The position numbers and the translations under genes were made by a program. A DNA stretch of 64,000 nt from Rhodoblastus sp963713695 (lineage in GTDB: Bacteria > Pseudomonadota > Alphaproteobacteria > Rhizobiales > Beijerinckiaceae): positions 434,001 through 498,000 of the forward strand of contig CAVQMU010000002.1 in assembly GCA_963713695.1 (NCBI GenBank), written 5' to 3'. Below are positions 51,380 to 59,576 of the stretch, piece by piece (position 1 is the stretch's first letter; each line of letters opens with the position of its first letter). The notes beneath the pieces were generated by a model, which did no database searches, was not told the origin of the DNA, and worked only from the letters and a program-made list of their open reading frames with translations.

Positions 51380-51423
51380 AATCCCCTCAGGCGAGTATTT
51401 CTTCGATCCTGGAGGACTCCGCA

Positions 51424-51744
51424 ATGATCCATCTGACCGACAGCGCCCTCAACGCTGTCCGCAACGCCATCAAGGGCGCTTCCGAGCCCGTCGAGGGCCT
51501 GCGCCTCAAAGTCGAGACGGGCGGCTGCGCCGGCAACAAATATCTGATGGGCCTGGTCAAGAAGGCCGACGAGGCCGACGAACTGGTCGAGCGCGACGGC
51601 GTCAAGGTTTTCGTCGAGCAGGGCTCGCGCGAGCTTCTCGCCGGCATCACCATTGATTTCGTCGTCGCCATCGAGGGCGCCGGCTTCACCTTCGACAATC
51701 CCAACGCCACCCACTCCTGCTCCTGCGGCAAGAGCTTTGGTTGA
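51424..51744 (+). CDS. IscA-type iron-sulfur assembly protein, copy 1
   Basis: 106 aa of the HesB/IscA family with the three ligand Cys: GGCAGNKY and the C-terminal SCSCGKSF. Such proteins carry iron or clusters to target enzymes. In diazotrophs a nif-linked IscA is common. First gene of a NifA-driven operon with nfu, cysE and nifW. Confidence 0.9.
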   Translation: MIHLTDSALNAVRNAIKGASEPVEGLRLKVETGGCAGNKYLMGLVKKADEADELVERDGVKVFVEQGSRELLAGITIDFVVAIEGAGFTFDNPNATHSCSCGKSFG

Positions 51745-51775
51745 AATTCTGAGCCGAGACGAAGGGCCTGAAGCC

Positions 51776-52072
51776 ATGACCATGCAGACTGAAATCGTGC
51801 AAGACAAAGCCCCGCTCACCGCGGAGCAGCAGCGCCTCCAGTTGGTGCGCGAAGTGATCGAGGAAGTCCGCCCCAACCTGCGTCGTGACGGCGGCGATTG
51901 CGAGCTGGTCTCGATTGATGGCAACAAGATCAACGTCAAGCTCACGGGCGCCTGCGTCTTCTGCAAGCTGGCGAGCGCCACGCTCGAAGGCATCCAGGCG
52001 CGGATGATCGAAAAGCTTGGCGAATTCGTCCGCGTCATTCCCGTGCCGATGGGCTTCAAGGCGGGCCATTGA
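51776..52072 (+). CDS. Nfu/NifU C-terminal domain protein
   Basis: 98 aa. The CxxC cluster site in LTGACVFCKLASATLEGIQ and the start of the domain EVRPNLRRDGGDCELVSIDG identify the NifU-C (Nfu) domain. The N-terminal scaffold and central ferredoxin domains of full NifU are absent. It is probably a cluster carrier working with the SUF system. It lies 31 bp after iscA. Confidence 0.9.
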   Translation: MTMQTEIVQDKAPLTAEQQRLQLVREVIEEVRPNLRRDGGDCELVSIDGNKINVKLTGACVFCKLASATLEGIQARMIEKLGEFVRVIPVPMGFKAGH

Positions 52073-52082
52073 GGAGGCTCTG

Positions 52083-52826
52083 ATGCCGACCCTGGCTGCG
52101 CCAGTGCAGAGCGAAGCCGGCAAGGAAGCAAGGCCAGCCAGCTCCGAGCGCAGCCTTTGGAGCCTGTGGCGGGAGGATGTCGGCTGCGTCAAGGCGCGCG
52201 ATCCCGCGGCTCGCAACGCCCTCGAGATCCTGCTGACCTATCCGGGCGTGCATGCGATCATCTGGCACAGGCTGGCGCATCGGCTGTGGCGCGGCGGCTT
52301 CAAGTTTTTCGGCGCGGTTCCTGGCCTGGTTCGCGCGGCTCGCGACCAATGTCGACATCCATCCCGGGCGCTACCATCGGCCGCAGCTTCTTCATCGACC
52401 ACGGCGCGGGCGTGGTGATCGGCGAAACCTCGGAAATCGGCGACAACGTCACGCTCTATCATGGCGTGACGCTCGGCGGCGTCAGTTGGTCGGCCGGCAA
52501 GCGCCATCCGACGATCGAGGACGGCGTGCTGGTCGGCGCTGGCGCAAAAATTCTCGGCCCGATCAAGGTCGGCGCGGGCGCGCGGATCGGCGCCAATTCG
52601 GTCGTCGTCGAGGACGTGCCGCCAGGCGTCACGGCGGTCGGCATTCCCGCGCGGATCGTCCGCGAACCCGTGCGGCGCGGCCAGGGCGGCGGGCGCATCA
52701 ATCTCGATCATCACCTCATCGCCGATCCCGGTCGGCGAGGTGCTTTCGATCCTGCTCGATCGCGTCGATTTTCTCGAGGCCCGGCTCAATCACATGCAGC
52801 GGTCGCGCGAAAAGCGCGCTCGCTGA
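52083..52826 (+). CDS. cysE: Serine O-acetyltransferase (CysE/NifP), frameshifted
   Basis: About 246 aa after correcting three one-base insertions in homopolymers (T5 near 52306, G3 near 52366, C3 near 52731). N-terminal helical domain (WREDVGCVKARDPAARNALE), then left-handed beta-helix with FIDHGAGVVIGETSEIGDNV and LYHGVTLGG, the acetyl-CoA site. It makes O-acetylserine, the cysteine precursor. In Azotobacter the nif-linked copy is NifP, which raises cysteine supply for iron-sulfur clusters. It overlaps no neighbour; nfu ends 10 bp upstream. Confidence 0.9.
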
Positions 52827-52866
52827 CCGCCGCCGAGAGTGAAACAGAAACGGAAAGGTGCGTGCC

Positions 52867-53211
52867 ATGAGCGTGTTGCAGGATCTCGGACGGCTGTCGT
52901 CGGCGGAGGACTTTTTCAACTATCTCGAGCTGCCGTTCGAGCCGCAGATCGTCCAGGTGTCGCGGCTGCATATCCTTCGCCGCATGGGGCAATATCTCAA
53001 GGGCAGCGAGATCGACGGCGCCTTCGAAGGGCTGGCCGACGACGATATCAAGGCGCTCTGCCGCACCCATCTCGATCAGGCCTACCAGGATTTCGTCGCG
53101 TCTTCGCCGATCCAGGAGCGCCTGTTCAAAGTGCACAAGGACGCGGTCGCGCCGAAGGAAGAGCCGGTGAACAATAATTTCGTCTCGCTCGATTCGCTGA
53201 AGGTCGTCTGA
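52867..53211 (+). CDS. nifW: Nitrogenase stabilising protein NifW
   Basis: 114 aa from MSVLQDLGRLSSAEDFFNYL, the diagnostic NifW start, followed by RLHILRRMGQYL and the C-terminal VNNNFVSLDSLKVV. NifW associates with the MoFe protein and helps its maturation or oxygen tolerance. Complete and in the usual place after cysE. Confidence 0.95.
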   Translation: MSVLQDLGRLSSAEDFFNYLELPFEPQIVQVSRLHILRRMGQYLKGSEIDGAFEGLADDDIKALCRTHLDQAYQDFVASSPIQERLFKVHKDAVAPKEEPVNNNFVSLDSLKVV

Positions 53212-53320
53212 AGAGTCTTCAGCGAGGGGAACCGGCTGGCGACGGAGATCCGCATTCGATCCAGCCGTTCCGAACGGTGGAGACGCGATCCGAAGCCCTG
53301 CAGCCCTGTCTGGAGCGCCG

Positions 53321-54975
53321 ATGCTTTCCGCCTCCGGCCGGGCGGCGGAAGCTGCGCTGCACGGCATTTACGAGATCTCCAAGATTCTCGCCGAACCGGG
53401 CCGACTGGAATCGGTGCTGTCGCAGGTCCTCGATGCGCTTGCCGGCTTTTTCGACATGCGGCGCGGCCTGCTGGCGCTTTTCGACGACGCCGGCGGCGCG
53501 CGGGCGCGCTGTCGGATACGGCTGGGGCGAAGGCGACGCGAAAGCGCATTTCAAGAGCTTGCCGAGCCATTTCGTCGACGGCATCGTCACGACGAAGGCG
53601 CCTGCGGTCATCGACGGATGTGACGCGCGACCCGCATTTCGCCGATTGGCCGGCGGATGATGCGCTCGCCGTCATCGGCGCGCCGATCCAGCATCGCGGC
53701 GATGTCATCGGGCATCCTGGCGGTCGATCGCGTCGCGGCCCCCGGCGGCGATGAGCATGGTCGAGGAGGACGCGCGATACCTCGCGATGGTCGCCGCGAT
53801 GATCGGCCAGACCCTGCATCTTTACGACGTGGTCACGCGCGACCGCGAAAGGCTGATGGAGGAGCAAAGGCGCCTCGAGAAAAACGCGCCGCGTCCGTCC
53901 GCCAGGGATCAGGAACATTCGCTGGTCGGCATCGTCGGGGCCAGCCAGGCGATCCGCGCCGTCTTCAGCCAGATCAATGTCGTGGCGCGAACACATACGA
54001 CCTTGTTGCTGCGAGGCGAATCCGGCACCGGCAAGGAGCTCTTCGCACGCGCCGCCCATGATCTTTCGCCGCGCAAGGACGGTCCGTTCATCCGGCTCAA
54101 TTGCGCGGCGCTGCCTGAAACCACGCTCGAATCCGAATTGTTCGGCCACGAGAAGGGCTCTTTTACCGGCGCGTCGGCCAGCGCAAGGGACGTTTCGAAC
54201 TCGCCGACCAGGGCACCTTGTTTCTCGACGAGATCGGCGACATTTCGCCGGCCTTCCAGGCCAAGCTTCTGCGGGTGTTGCAGGAGGGCGAGTTCGAGCG
54301 CGTCGGCGGTTCGGAGACGCTCAAGGTCGATGTCCGCTTCGTCTTCGCCACCAACCGCAATCTCGAGGACGCCGTCGAGCGCGGCGCGTTCCGCGCGGAT
54401 CTCTATTACCGCATCAACGTCGTCTCGATCCTGTTGCCGCCTTTGCGGGAACGCGGCGACGACACGCCGTTGCTCGCGCTGGAATTTCTGCGCCGGTTCA
54501 ACGAGGAGAATGGCGCAGAACAAGCAATTGACGCCCGCCGCGATCAGCTTTTGCAGACATGCTATTTTCCCGGCAATGTTCGCGAGCTGGAAAATTGCGT
54601 GCGGCGCACCGCGACGCTGTCGCGTGCCGATCGGATCGTTCGCCGAGGATTTCGCCTGTGCGGCCGACGCTTGTCTCTCCTCGACGCTGTGGAAGGACTT
54701 CGGCCAGACAATGCCGGATGTCCGCGGCAAAAGGCGCAGCGCGCCGCGTCTTCCGCCCGCCGCGCGCCGCGACGTCTCGGCCGGCGAAGCTGCGCGAGGG
54801 ACGGGCTCGGGCAAGACAGCGCCCAGGCTGGCCCCGCGCCCGACCGCGAAAAACTGGTCGACGCCATGGAAAAGGCAGGCTGGGTGCAGGCCAAGGCGGC
54901 GCGCCTGCTGAACCTGACGCCGCGCCAGATCGCTTATGCGCTCGGCAAGCACAACATTCCCATCAAGAAATTTAG
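53321..54975 (+). pseudogene. nifA: Second NifA-like activator, broken by at least seven frameshifts
   Basis: A second NifA can be reconstructed: GAF domain (AALHGIYEISKILAEPGRLE), AAA+ domain with GESGTGKELFARAAHD and ELFGHEKGSFTGA, Cys linker (CYFPGNVRELENC, then FACAADAC) and HTH (WVQAKAARLLNLTPRQIAYA). Frame changes fall near 53500, 53620, 53710, 53745, 54170, 54645 and 54835. Most look like single-base gain in G or C runs. There are no substitutions in key motifs. The end is probably KKF-stop at 54975, with one T missing. It is either a recently dead gene or a badly read one; the intact copy is at 18776-20881. Confidence 0.8.
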
Positions 54976-54992
54976 ACATGCTCCACAGGGCA

Positions 54993-55008
54993 TGTCGCAT
55001 TTCAAACG
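54993..55008 (+). promoter_or_regulatory. Near-consensus NifA site before fdxN
   Basis: TGTCGCATTTCAAACG: TGT-N10-ACG, one base off consensus, 62 bp upstream of the -24 element. Confidence 0.5.
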
Positions 55009-55070
55009 CGGGCGGTTGCGAACGCTGCAAACTGCGGGCGCGAAAGGCTGGAAAGCCGCGCCAGCACAGC

Positions 55071-55086
55071 TGGCACGAGGCTTGCT
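55071..55086 (+). promoter_or_regulatory. Sigma-54 promoter of fdxN-nifT-SIR2
   Basis: TGGCACGAGGCTTGCT, perfect -24/-12 match, 75 bp before the ferredoxin gene. Confidence 0.92.
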
Positions 55087-55161
55087 GTCCATAGGGTGCG
55101 TTCCAGTATGGGCGGGCCGGCCCGATGGAACGCTGAACAGGTTCAATGAGGAGATATTTCG

Positions 55162-55357
55162 ATGTCCTACAAGATCATCGCTTCGCAATGCACGGGGTGC
55201 AGCCTTTGCGAGTTCGAATGTCCGAACGCGGCGATTTCGATGAAGGGCGACAGCCTTTATCATCGACCCCAAGAAATGCACGGAATGCGAAGGCCATTTC
55301 GACCACGCCAAATGCGACGAGGTCTGCCCGGTTCCGGGAACCTGCGTCAAGGTTTGA
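55162..55357 (+). CDS. fdxN: 2[4Fe-4S] ferredoxin FdxN, copy 1, frameshifted
   Basis: About 64 aa. First cluster motif CTGCSLCEFECP is in frame. One extra base near 55257 then shifts the second motif, which reads CTECEGHFDHAKCDEVCP in the next frame and ends PVPGTCVKV-stop at 55357. It is the bacterial FdxN type used as an electron donor in nitrogen fixation. A close relative lies after nifB (58470-58694). Confidence 0.88.
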
Positions 55358-55493
55358 GCGCTGGCCAGGCCGTCGGCTGTCCGAGAAACCCCGCGCCGGC
55401 GCCCCGCTGGCGCAGGGTGGCCGTCCGCCCGCGACGGGTCGCGACGAGCCAAAGCCCCCGCCGCTGTGTGGCGCTGCCGAAAGTGACGATAAA

Positions 55494-55715
55494 ATGAAAA
55501 TCATGATCCGCCGCTCTCCGGATACCGGGCTTTGCATCTACGTCCCGAAGAAGGACCTGGAAGAGCCGATCGTCGAAAGCGAATTCGAGACGCTTTGGGG
55601 CGGCTGGATCAAGATCGCCAATGGCTGGGTGCTGGAATTGCCTGAAATGGCGGCTGACACAAGGCTGCCGATCACTGTCGAGGCGAAGAAGCGCAGCGAG
55701 GAGGAGTCGGTATGA
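55494..55715 (+). CDS. nifT: Nitrogen fixation protein NifT/FixU
   Basis: 73 aa with the NifT pattern MKIMIRRSPDTGLCIYVPKK, DLEEPIVESE and WGGWIKIANGWVLELPEM. A small beta-rich protein common in nif clusters; deletion has little effect in other species, so its role is unclear. It overlaps the SIR2-like gene by 4 bp. Confidence 0.93.
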   Translation: MKIMIRRSPDTGLCIYVPKKDLEEPIVESEFETLWGGWIKIANGWVLELPEMAADTRLPITVEAKKRSEEESV

Positions 55716-56578
55716 ACGCTCCGATCCTGGACCAGGACTTTCTCAAACCCGCCGAGGCCGAAACCGTGCTTGCCGATCTCGCGCGCAAATTGCGCGGCGG
55801 CGGCGTCATTCCCTATCTTGGACCGGCGCTTGCGCAGATGTCTGCGCCAACGGTTCCGATGACCCCCGAGACGCTCGCTGATTTCTTCGGAACCAAAGTC
55901 GCCCTGCCGCGCCGGGCGCGCGGAAACGTCTGGGCCGCCGCGCAATATGTCGAGGGGCAGCGCCATCGCTCGACCGTCACCAACATGATGAACGAGGCCT
56001 TCGCGCCGAAAGTCGAGCCGACGCCGCTTCACCTCTATCTCGCCTCGTTGCCGATACCCCTGGTCATCGACACATGGTATGACGGCGCCGCGCGGCTGGC
56101 TTTCGCCAATCGCTCCGACTGGGGTGAAATCCAGGGCATCACCCGCGCCGGCATCGGCGAAAGCCGGTGGTATCGCTTCTACGACGCCGCCGGAAACGAA
56201 GTGGACAAGAGCGCAGCCGAGAGCTGGAAGACCATCCTCTACAAGCCACATGGCGGCGTGACCCCGGCAAAGAATTTTTTGATTTCCGACGCCGATTATG
56301 TCGAGGTTCTCACGGAGATCGACATCCAGTCGCCAATTCCGGAAGCGGTGATGAACATCCGCACCGAGCGCAGCTTCCTGTTTATTGGCTGTCGCTTTCA
56401 CGACCAGATGCTGCGCACCTATGCGCGCCAGATCAGCAAGCGCTCGGCTTCGCCGCATTATGCTCTGGTCGATCCGGAAAAGCTGTCGCTCAACGAGCGC
56501 CGCTTCCTGGCGACGGAAAATATCGTGCCGATCGCCGTGCCGCTGTCGCGCGCCTGCCAAATCCTGACGGCCGGCTGA
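55712..56578 (+). CDS. SIR2-like domain protein in the nif cluster
   Basis: 288 aa. The SIR2-like (TIR/SIR2 NAD-binding) fold is suggested by GGGVIPYLGPALAQ near residue 30, LYLASLPIPLVIDTWYD near 110, ILYKPHGGV and SFLFIGCRFHDQMLRTYARQ. The zinc Cys set of classical sirtuins is not seen, so deacylase activity is doubtful; NAD binding or hydrolysis is possible. It overlaps nifT by 4 bp (translational coupling) and ends in a terminator before nifB. Confidence 0.7.
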   Translation: MNAPILDQDFLKPAEAETVLADLARKLRGGGVIPYLGPALAQMSAPTVPMTPETLADFFGTKVALPRRARGNVWAAAQYVEGQRHRSTVTNMMNEAFAPKVEPTPLHLYLASLPIPLVIDTWYDGAARLAFANRSDWGEIQGITRAGIGESRWYRFYDAAGNEVDKSAAESWKTILYKPHGGVTPAKNFLISDADYVEVLTEIDIQSPIPEAVMNIRTERSFLFIGCRFHDQMLRTYARQISKRSASPHYALVDPEKLSLNERRFLATENIVPIAVPLSRACQILTAG

Positions 56579-56604
56579 AGACCCGCCGCAGGGCTGCAAA
56601 GTTT

Positions 56605-56638
56605 GAAGGGGGCCACTTGCGGCTCCCTTCTGTTTTTT
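56605..56638 (+). terminator. Terminator after the SIR2-like gene
   Basis: Stem GAAGGGGGCC / GGCTCCCTTC (one G-T pair), 6-nt loop, then TGTTTTTT. Confidence 0.8.
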
Positions 56639-56657
56639 CGGGCGGCGGACTTCCGCT

Positions 56658-56673
56658 TGTCGGCTTTGCAACA
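56658..56673 (+). promoter_or_regulatory. Distal NifA site of nifB
   Basis: TGTCGGCTTTGCAACA, perfect TGT-N10-ACA, 40 bp upstream of a second site. Confidence 0.75.
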
Positions 56674-56697
56674 GGTCGAAAACTCCCTGAAAATTAC

Positions 56698-56713
56698 TGT
56701 GCGCAAGCTGACA
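56698..56713 (+). promoter_or_regulatory. Proximal NifA site of nifB
   Basis: TGTGCGCAAGCTGACA, perfect TGT-N10-ACA, 62 bp before the -24 element. Confidence 0.85.
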
Positions 56714-56775
56714 GAGATAATCGCTATAATTACGCAACATATTGATCTAAAACAAAAAAATTATGGACGGCGATG

Positions 56776-56791
56776 TGGCATATGCGTTGCT
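56776..56791 (+). promoter_or_regulatory. Sigma-54 promoter of nifB operon
   Basis: TGGCATATGCGTTGCT keeps TGGCA and TTGCT with right spacing, 46 bp before nifB. Confidence 0.85.
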
Positions 56792-56837
56792 ACCTGCTGT
56801 CCAGTTCAAAGCTTTAGCTGAAACGCGAGGATCTCAA

Positions 56838-58403
56838 ATGGATTCATCAGCACAACCTGAAACGGCCGCCTCCGGTTCGTCCGTCGATCTCGAAGCGGTG
56901 ATGCAGCAAGTCGCCGAACACAAGGGCTGCGGCACGACCTCCGAAGGCACGGCGAAGCCGAGCTGCGGCTCCAGCGCCGGCGAAAATGAAATGCCTCCCG
57001 AAATCTGGGAGAAGGTGAAGAACCATCCCTGCTACAGCGAAGAAGCGCATCACCATTACGCGCGCATGCATGTCGCCGTCGCCCCGGCGTGCAACATCCA
57101 GTGCAATTATTGCAATCGCAAATATGATTGCGCCAATGAATCGCGACCGGGCGTCGTCTCCGAGAAGCTGACGCCGGAGCAGGCGGCGAAAAAGGTGATC
57201 GCCGTCGCCTCCACCATTCCGCAGATGACCGTGCTCGGCATCGCCGGCCCCGGCGATCCCCTCGCCAATCCGGCCAAGACGTTCAAGACTTTCGAGCTGA
57301 TCTCGAAGACCGCGCCGGACATAAAACTCTGTCTCTCGACCAACGGGCTGGCGCTGCCCGATCATGTCGACAAGATCGCCAGCTACAATGTCGATCACGT
57401 CACCATCACCATCAACATGGTCGATCCCGAGATCGGCGCGAAAATCTACCCCTGGGTGTTCTGGAAGCACAAGCGCTACACCGGCGTCGAGGCGGCCCAG
57501 ATCCTCACCGACCATCAGTTGCGCGGCCTGGAAATGCTGACGGAGCGCGGCATCCTCTGCAAGGTCAACTCGGTGATGATCCCTGGCGTCAACGACAAGC
57601 ATCTCGTCGAGGTCAACCGCGCCGTCAAGTCGCGCGGCGCCTTCCTGCACAATATCATGCCGCTGATTTCGGCGCCCGAGCATGGCACGGTGTTCGGCCT
57701 GACGGGACAGCGCGGACCGACCGCGCAGGAACTGAAGGCGCTGCAGGATTCCTGCGAAGGCGAAATGAACATGATGCGGCATTGCCGCCAGTGTCGCGCC
57801 GACGCGGTTGGCCTGCTCGGCGAGGACCGCAGCGAAGAATTCACCACCGACAAGATCATGGCGATGGAGGTGAATTACGATCTCGAAACGCGGAAGACCT
57901 ATCAGGAAATGGTCGAAAAGGAACGCGTCGCCAAGGTCGAAGCCAAGAAGGAGGAGGTCGCTACCCTCAAGGGAATCGAAAGCGACATCAAGGTACTCGC
58001 CGCCGTCGCGACCAAGGGGCAGGGCGTCATCAACGAGCATTTCGGCCACGCCAAGGAGTTCCAGATCTACGAACTCTCGACCTCGGGCGCGAAATTCGTC
58101 GGCCATCGCCGCGTCGACCTATACTGCCAGGGCGGCTTCGGCGACGAGGATTCGCTCGAGACGGTGATCCGCGCCATCAACGATTGCCATGCGGTTTTCG
58201 TGGCGAAGATCGGCGGTTGTCCAAAGAACGATCTCCTCAAGGCGGGCATCGAGCCGGTCGATGAATTCGCGCATGAATTCATCGAAAAATCGGCGATCAC
58301 CTGGTTCAAGGCCTATCTCGAGAAGGTCAAGAGCGGCGAGATTGTTCACGAGATTCGCGGCGACGCGGAAATCCGCCAGGGCGCCTTGACCGCCACCGCC
58401 TGA
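56838..58403 (+). CDS. nifB: FeMo-cofactor biosynthesis radical SAM protein NifB
   Basis: 521 aa from MDSSAQPETAASG (GAGG site 6 nt upstream). Radical SAM motif Cys85-x3-Cys89-x2-Cys92 in CNIQCNYCNRKYDC; GIAGPGDPLANP follows, and CRQCRADAVGLLGEDR binds extra clusters. It joins two [4Fe-4S] clusters and inserts carbide to make NifB-co. The C-terminal 120 residues (VINEHFGHAKEFQIYEL) are a fused NifX/NafY-like domain. First gene of a long operon with fdxN, iscA, TPR, LRV, nifZ and others. Confidence 0.97.
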   Translation: MDSSAQPETAASGSSVDLEAVMQQVAEHKGCGTTSEGTAKPSCGSSAGENEMPPEIWEKVKNHPCYSEEAHHHYARMHVAVAPACNIQCNYCNRKYDCANESRPGVVSEKLTPEQAAKKVIAVASTIPQMTVLGIAGPGDPLANPAKTFKTFELISKTAPDIKLCLSTNGLALPDHVDKIASYNVDHVTITINMVDPEIGAKIYPWVFWKHKRYTGVEAAQILTDHQLRGLEMLTERGILCKVNSVMIPGVNDKHLVEVNRAVKSRGAFLHNIMPLISAPEHGTVFGLTGQRGPTAQELKALQDSCEGEMNMMRHCRQCRADAVGLLGEDRSEEFTTDKIMAMEVNYDLETRKTYQEMVEKERVAKVEAKKEEVATLKGIESDIKVLAAVATKGQGVINEHFGHAKEFQIYELSTSGAKFVGHRRVDLYCQGGFGDEDSLETVIRAINDCHAVFVAKIGGCPKNDLLKAGIEPVDEFAHEFIEKSAITWFKAYLEKVKSGEIVHEIRGDAEIRQGALTATA

Positions 58404-58410
58404 AATCTTC

Positions 58411-58433
58411 GCGGCTGCGCATGTCGCAGCCGC
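58411..58433 (+). other. Intercistronic hairpin between nifB and fdxN
   Basis: Perfect 9-bp stem GCGGCTGCG / CGCAGCCGC with 5-nt loop, 7 bp after nifB and without a T-tract, so RNA stability or processing is more likely than termination. Confidence 0.6.
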
Positions 58434-58469
58434 GACCATCGAGACATGTGAAAGAAGGGAACCTCTGGC

Positions 58470-58694
58470 ATGGCGTTTAAGATCATTGGTTCGCAATGCA
58501 CGAACTGCTCGGCCTGTGAAGCGGAATGTCCGAACATCGCCATTTCCGAAAAGGGCGGAACCTTCGTCATCGATCCCGCCAAATGCACCGAATGCATCGG
58601 CCATTTCGACGAACCGCAATGCGTCGCGGTCTGCCCCGTCGACAACACCTGCGTAGTCGATTCCGCTTATCCCCGTTACCAAGCCCCGACGTGA
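58470..58694 (+). CDS. fdxN: 2[4Fe-4S] ferredoxin FdxN, copy 2
   Basis: 74 aa with CTNCSACEAECP and CTECIGHFDEPQCVAVCP, two low-potential [4Fe-4S] clusters. It directly follows nifB, as in many diazotrophs, where it is thought to supply electrons to NifB or nitrogenase. Complete and in frame, unlike copy 1. Confidence 0.94.
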   Translation: MAFKIIGSQCTNCSACEAECPNIAISEKGGTFVIDPAKCTECIGHFDEPQCVAVCPVDNTCVVDSAYPRYQAPT

Positions 58695-58701
58695 GGAAGA
58701 T

Positions 58702-59013
58702 ATGAACTTCACCATTACTCCCAAAGCCGAAAAATTCATGCGCATGATGATCCTGGCGGATGGCGGCCCCGGCGCGGGCTTTCGCCTGTCGGTCAGTCCC
58801 GGCGGCTGTTCGGGGCTGGCCGCGGAAATCGCCGTCAAGCCCGAACCTGAGCCCGGCGACAAGATCTTCCCGCATGGAAGCGTCAAGCTGTTTCTCCCGG
58901 CGGAAAGCCGCCTGTTGCTCGAAGGCGTGACGATCGACTTCGCGGAGACGCCGACATCGACCGGGCTGGTCTTCCATGATCCCAAGCAGAAGTCCTGCTC
59001 AAGCCATGGCTGA
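58702..59013 (+). CDS. HesB/IscA-family protein, copy 2
   Basis: 103 aa. The A-type carrier fold is seen in MNFTITPKAEKFMRMMILAD, SVSPGGCSGLAAEIAV and EGVTIDFAETPTSTGLVFHD. The C-terminus is KSCSSHG, so the usual CxC pair is reduced to a single Cys, in contrast to copy 1 (CSCGKSF). It may bind a metal differently or act as a partner of copy 1. Starts 7 bp after fdxN. Confidence 0.82.
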   Translation: MNFTITPKAEKFMRMMILADGGPGAGFRLSVSPGGCSGLAAEIAVKPEPEPGDKIFPHGSVKLFLPAESRLLLEGVTIDFAETPTSTGLVFHDPKQKSCSSHG

Positions 59014-59036
59014 GACCCGGGTTTATCCGTAACGCC

Positions 59037-59576
59037 ATGAGCGCGCTGCTCGAACCAGTCAGGGAGGCCGCCGTCCTCGACGAGGACTCCCTGCTTTCGC
59101 ATCCGCTTTTTGGCGGGGGATTGCCGCCTCTCGCGCAAGATCATTTGCGCGAGGCCGGCCTGAATTATCATCTGGGCGACGTCGCTGAAGACTTCCTGCG
59201 CCGGGCGGAAAAGATCGCTCCCGATCATTTCGCGGTGCTGATCGCGCTCTATCGCTTCTATTTCTACAAGGGACGCTGCGAAGAAGCGCTGGTCGTCGCC
59301 AGGACCTGCCTGGCCAAGGCGGCGCGCGAAAAGAACATGGCCGCGGATTGGCGCGAGGCGCGCGCGGGCGACGCCGAATTCGGCGACTATGACGACATCA
59401 TCGCGCGTTTCTTCATGTTCAGCCTGAAGGGCTACGCCTATCTGAACATGCGTCTGGGCGACCTCGACGAAGGCCGCCTCGCCATCGCCAAGCTGCTTGA
59501 ACTCGACGCAAGCGACAAGATCAACGCGAAGCTCCTGTTCGACATTCTTGAACGCGCGGAGTCCGACGATGAATGA
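59037..59576 (+). CDS. TPR-like nif-associated protein, copy 2
   Basis: 179 aa of helical repeats: HLREAGLNYHLGDVAEDFLR, ALYRFYFYKGRCEEALVVAR and FSLKGYAYLNMRLGDLDEGR. It is homologous to the protein at 29944-30429. The family is nif-linked and of unknown function. It overlaps the LRV gene by 8 bp, so TPR and LRV proteins are probably made in fixed ratio. Confidence 0.8.
   Translation: MSALLEPVREAAVLDEDSLLSHPLFGGGLPPLAQDHLREAGLNYHLGDVAEDFLRRAEKIAPDHFAVLIALYRFYFYKGRCEEALVVARTCLAKAAREKNMAADWREARAGDAEFGDYDDIIARFFMFSLKGYAYLNMRLGDLDEGRLAIAKLLELDASDKINAKLLFDILERAESDDE

Noticed and set aside
55162..55497. A 111-aa ferredoxin with a long C-terminal extension
   Set aside because: The extension is a frameshift product; the second cluster motif and natural stop are in the next frame at 55357.
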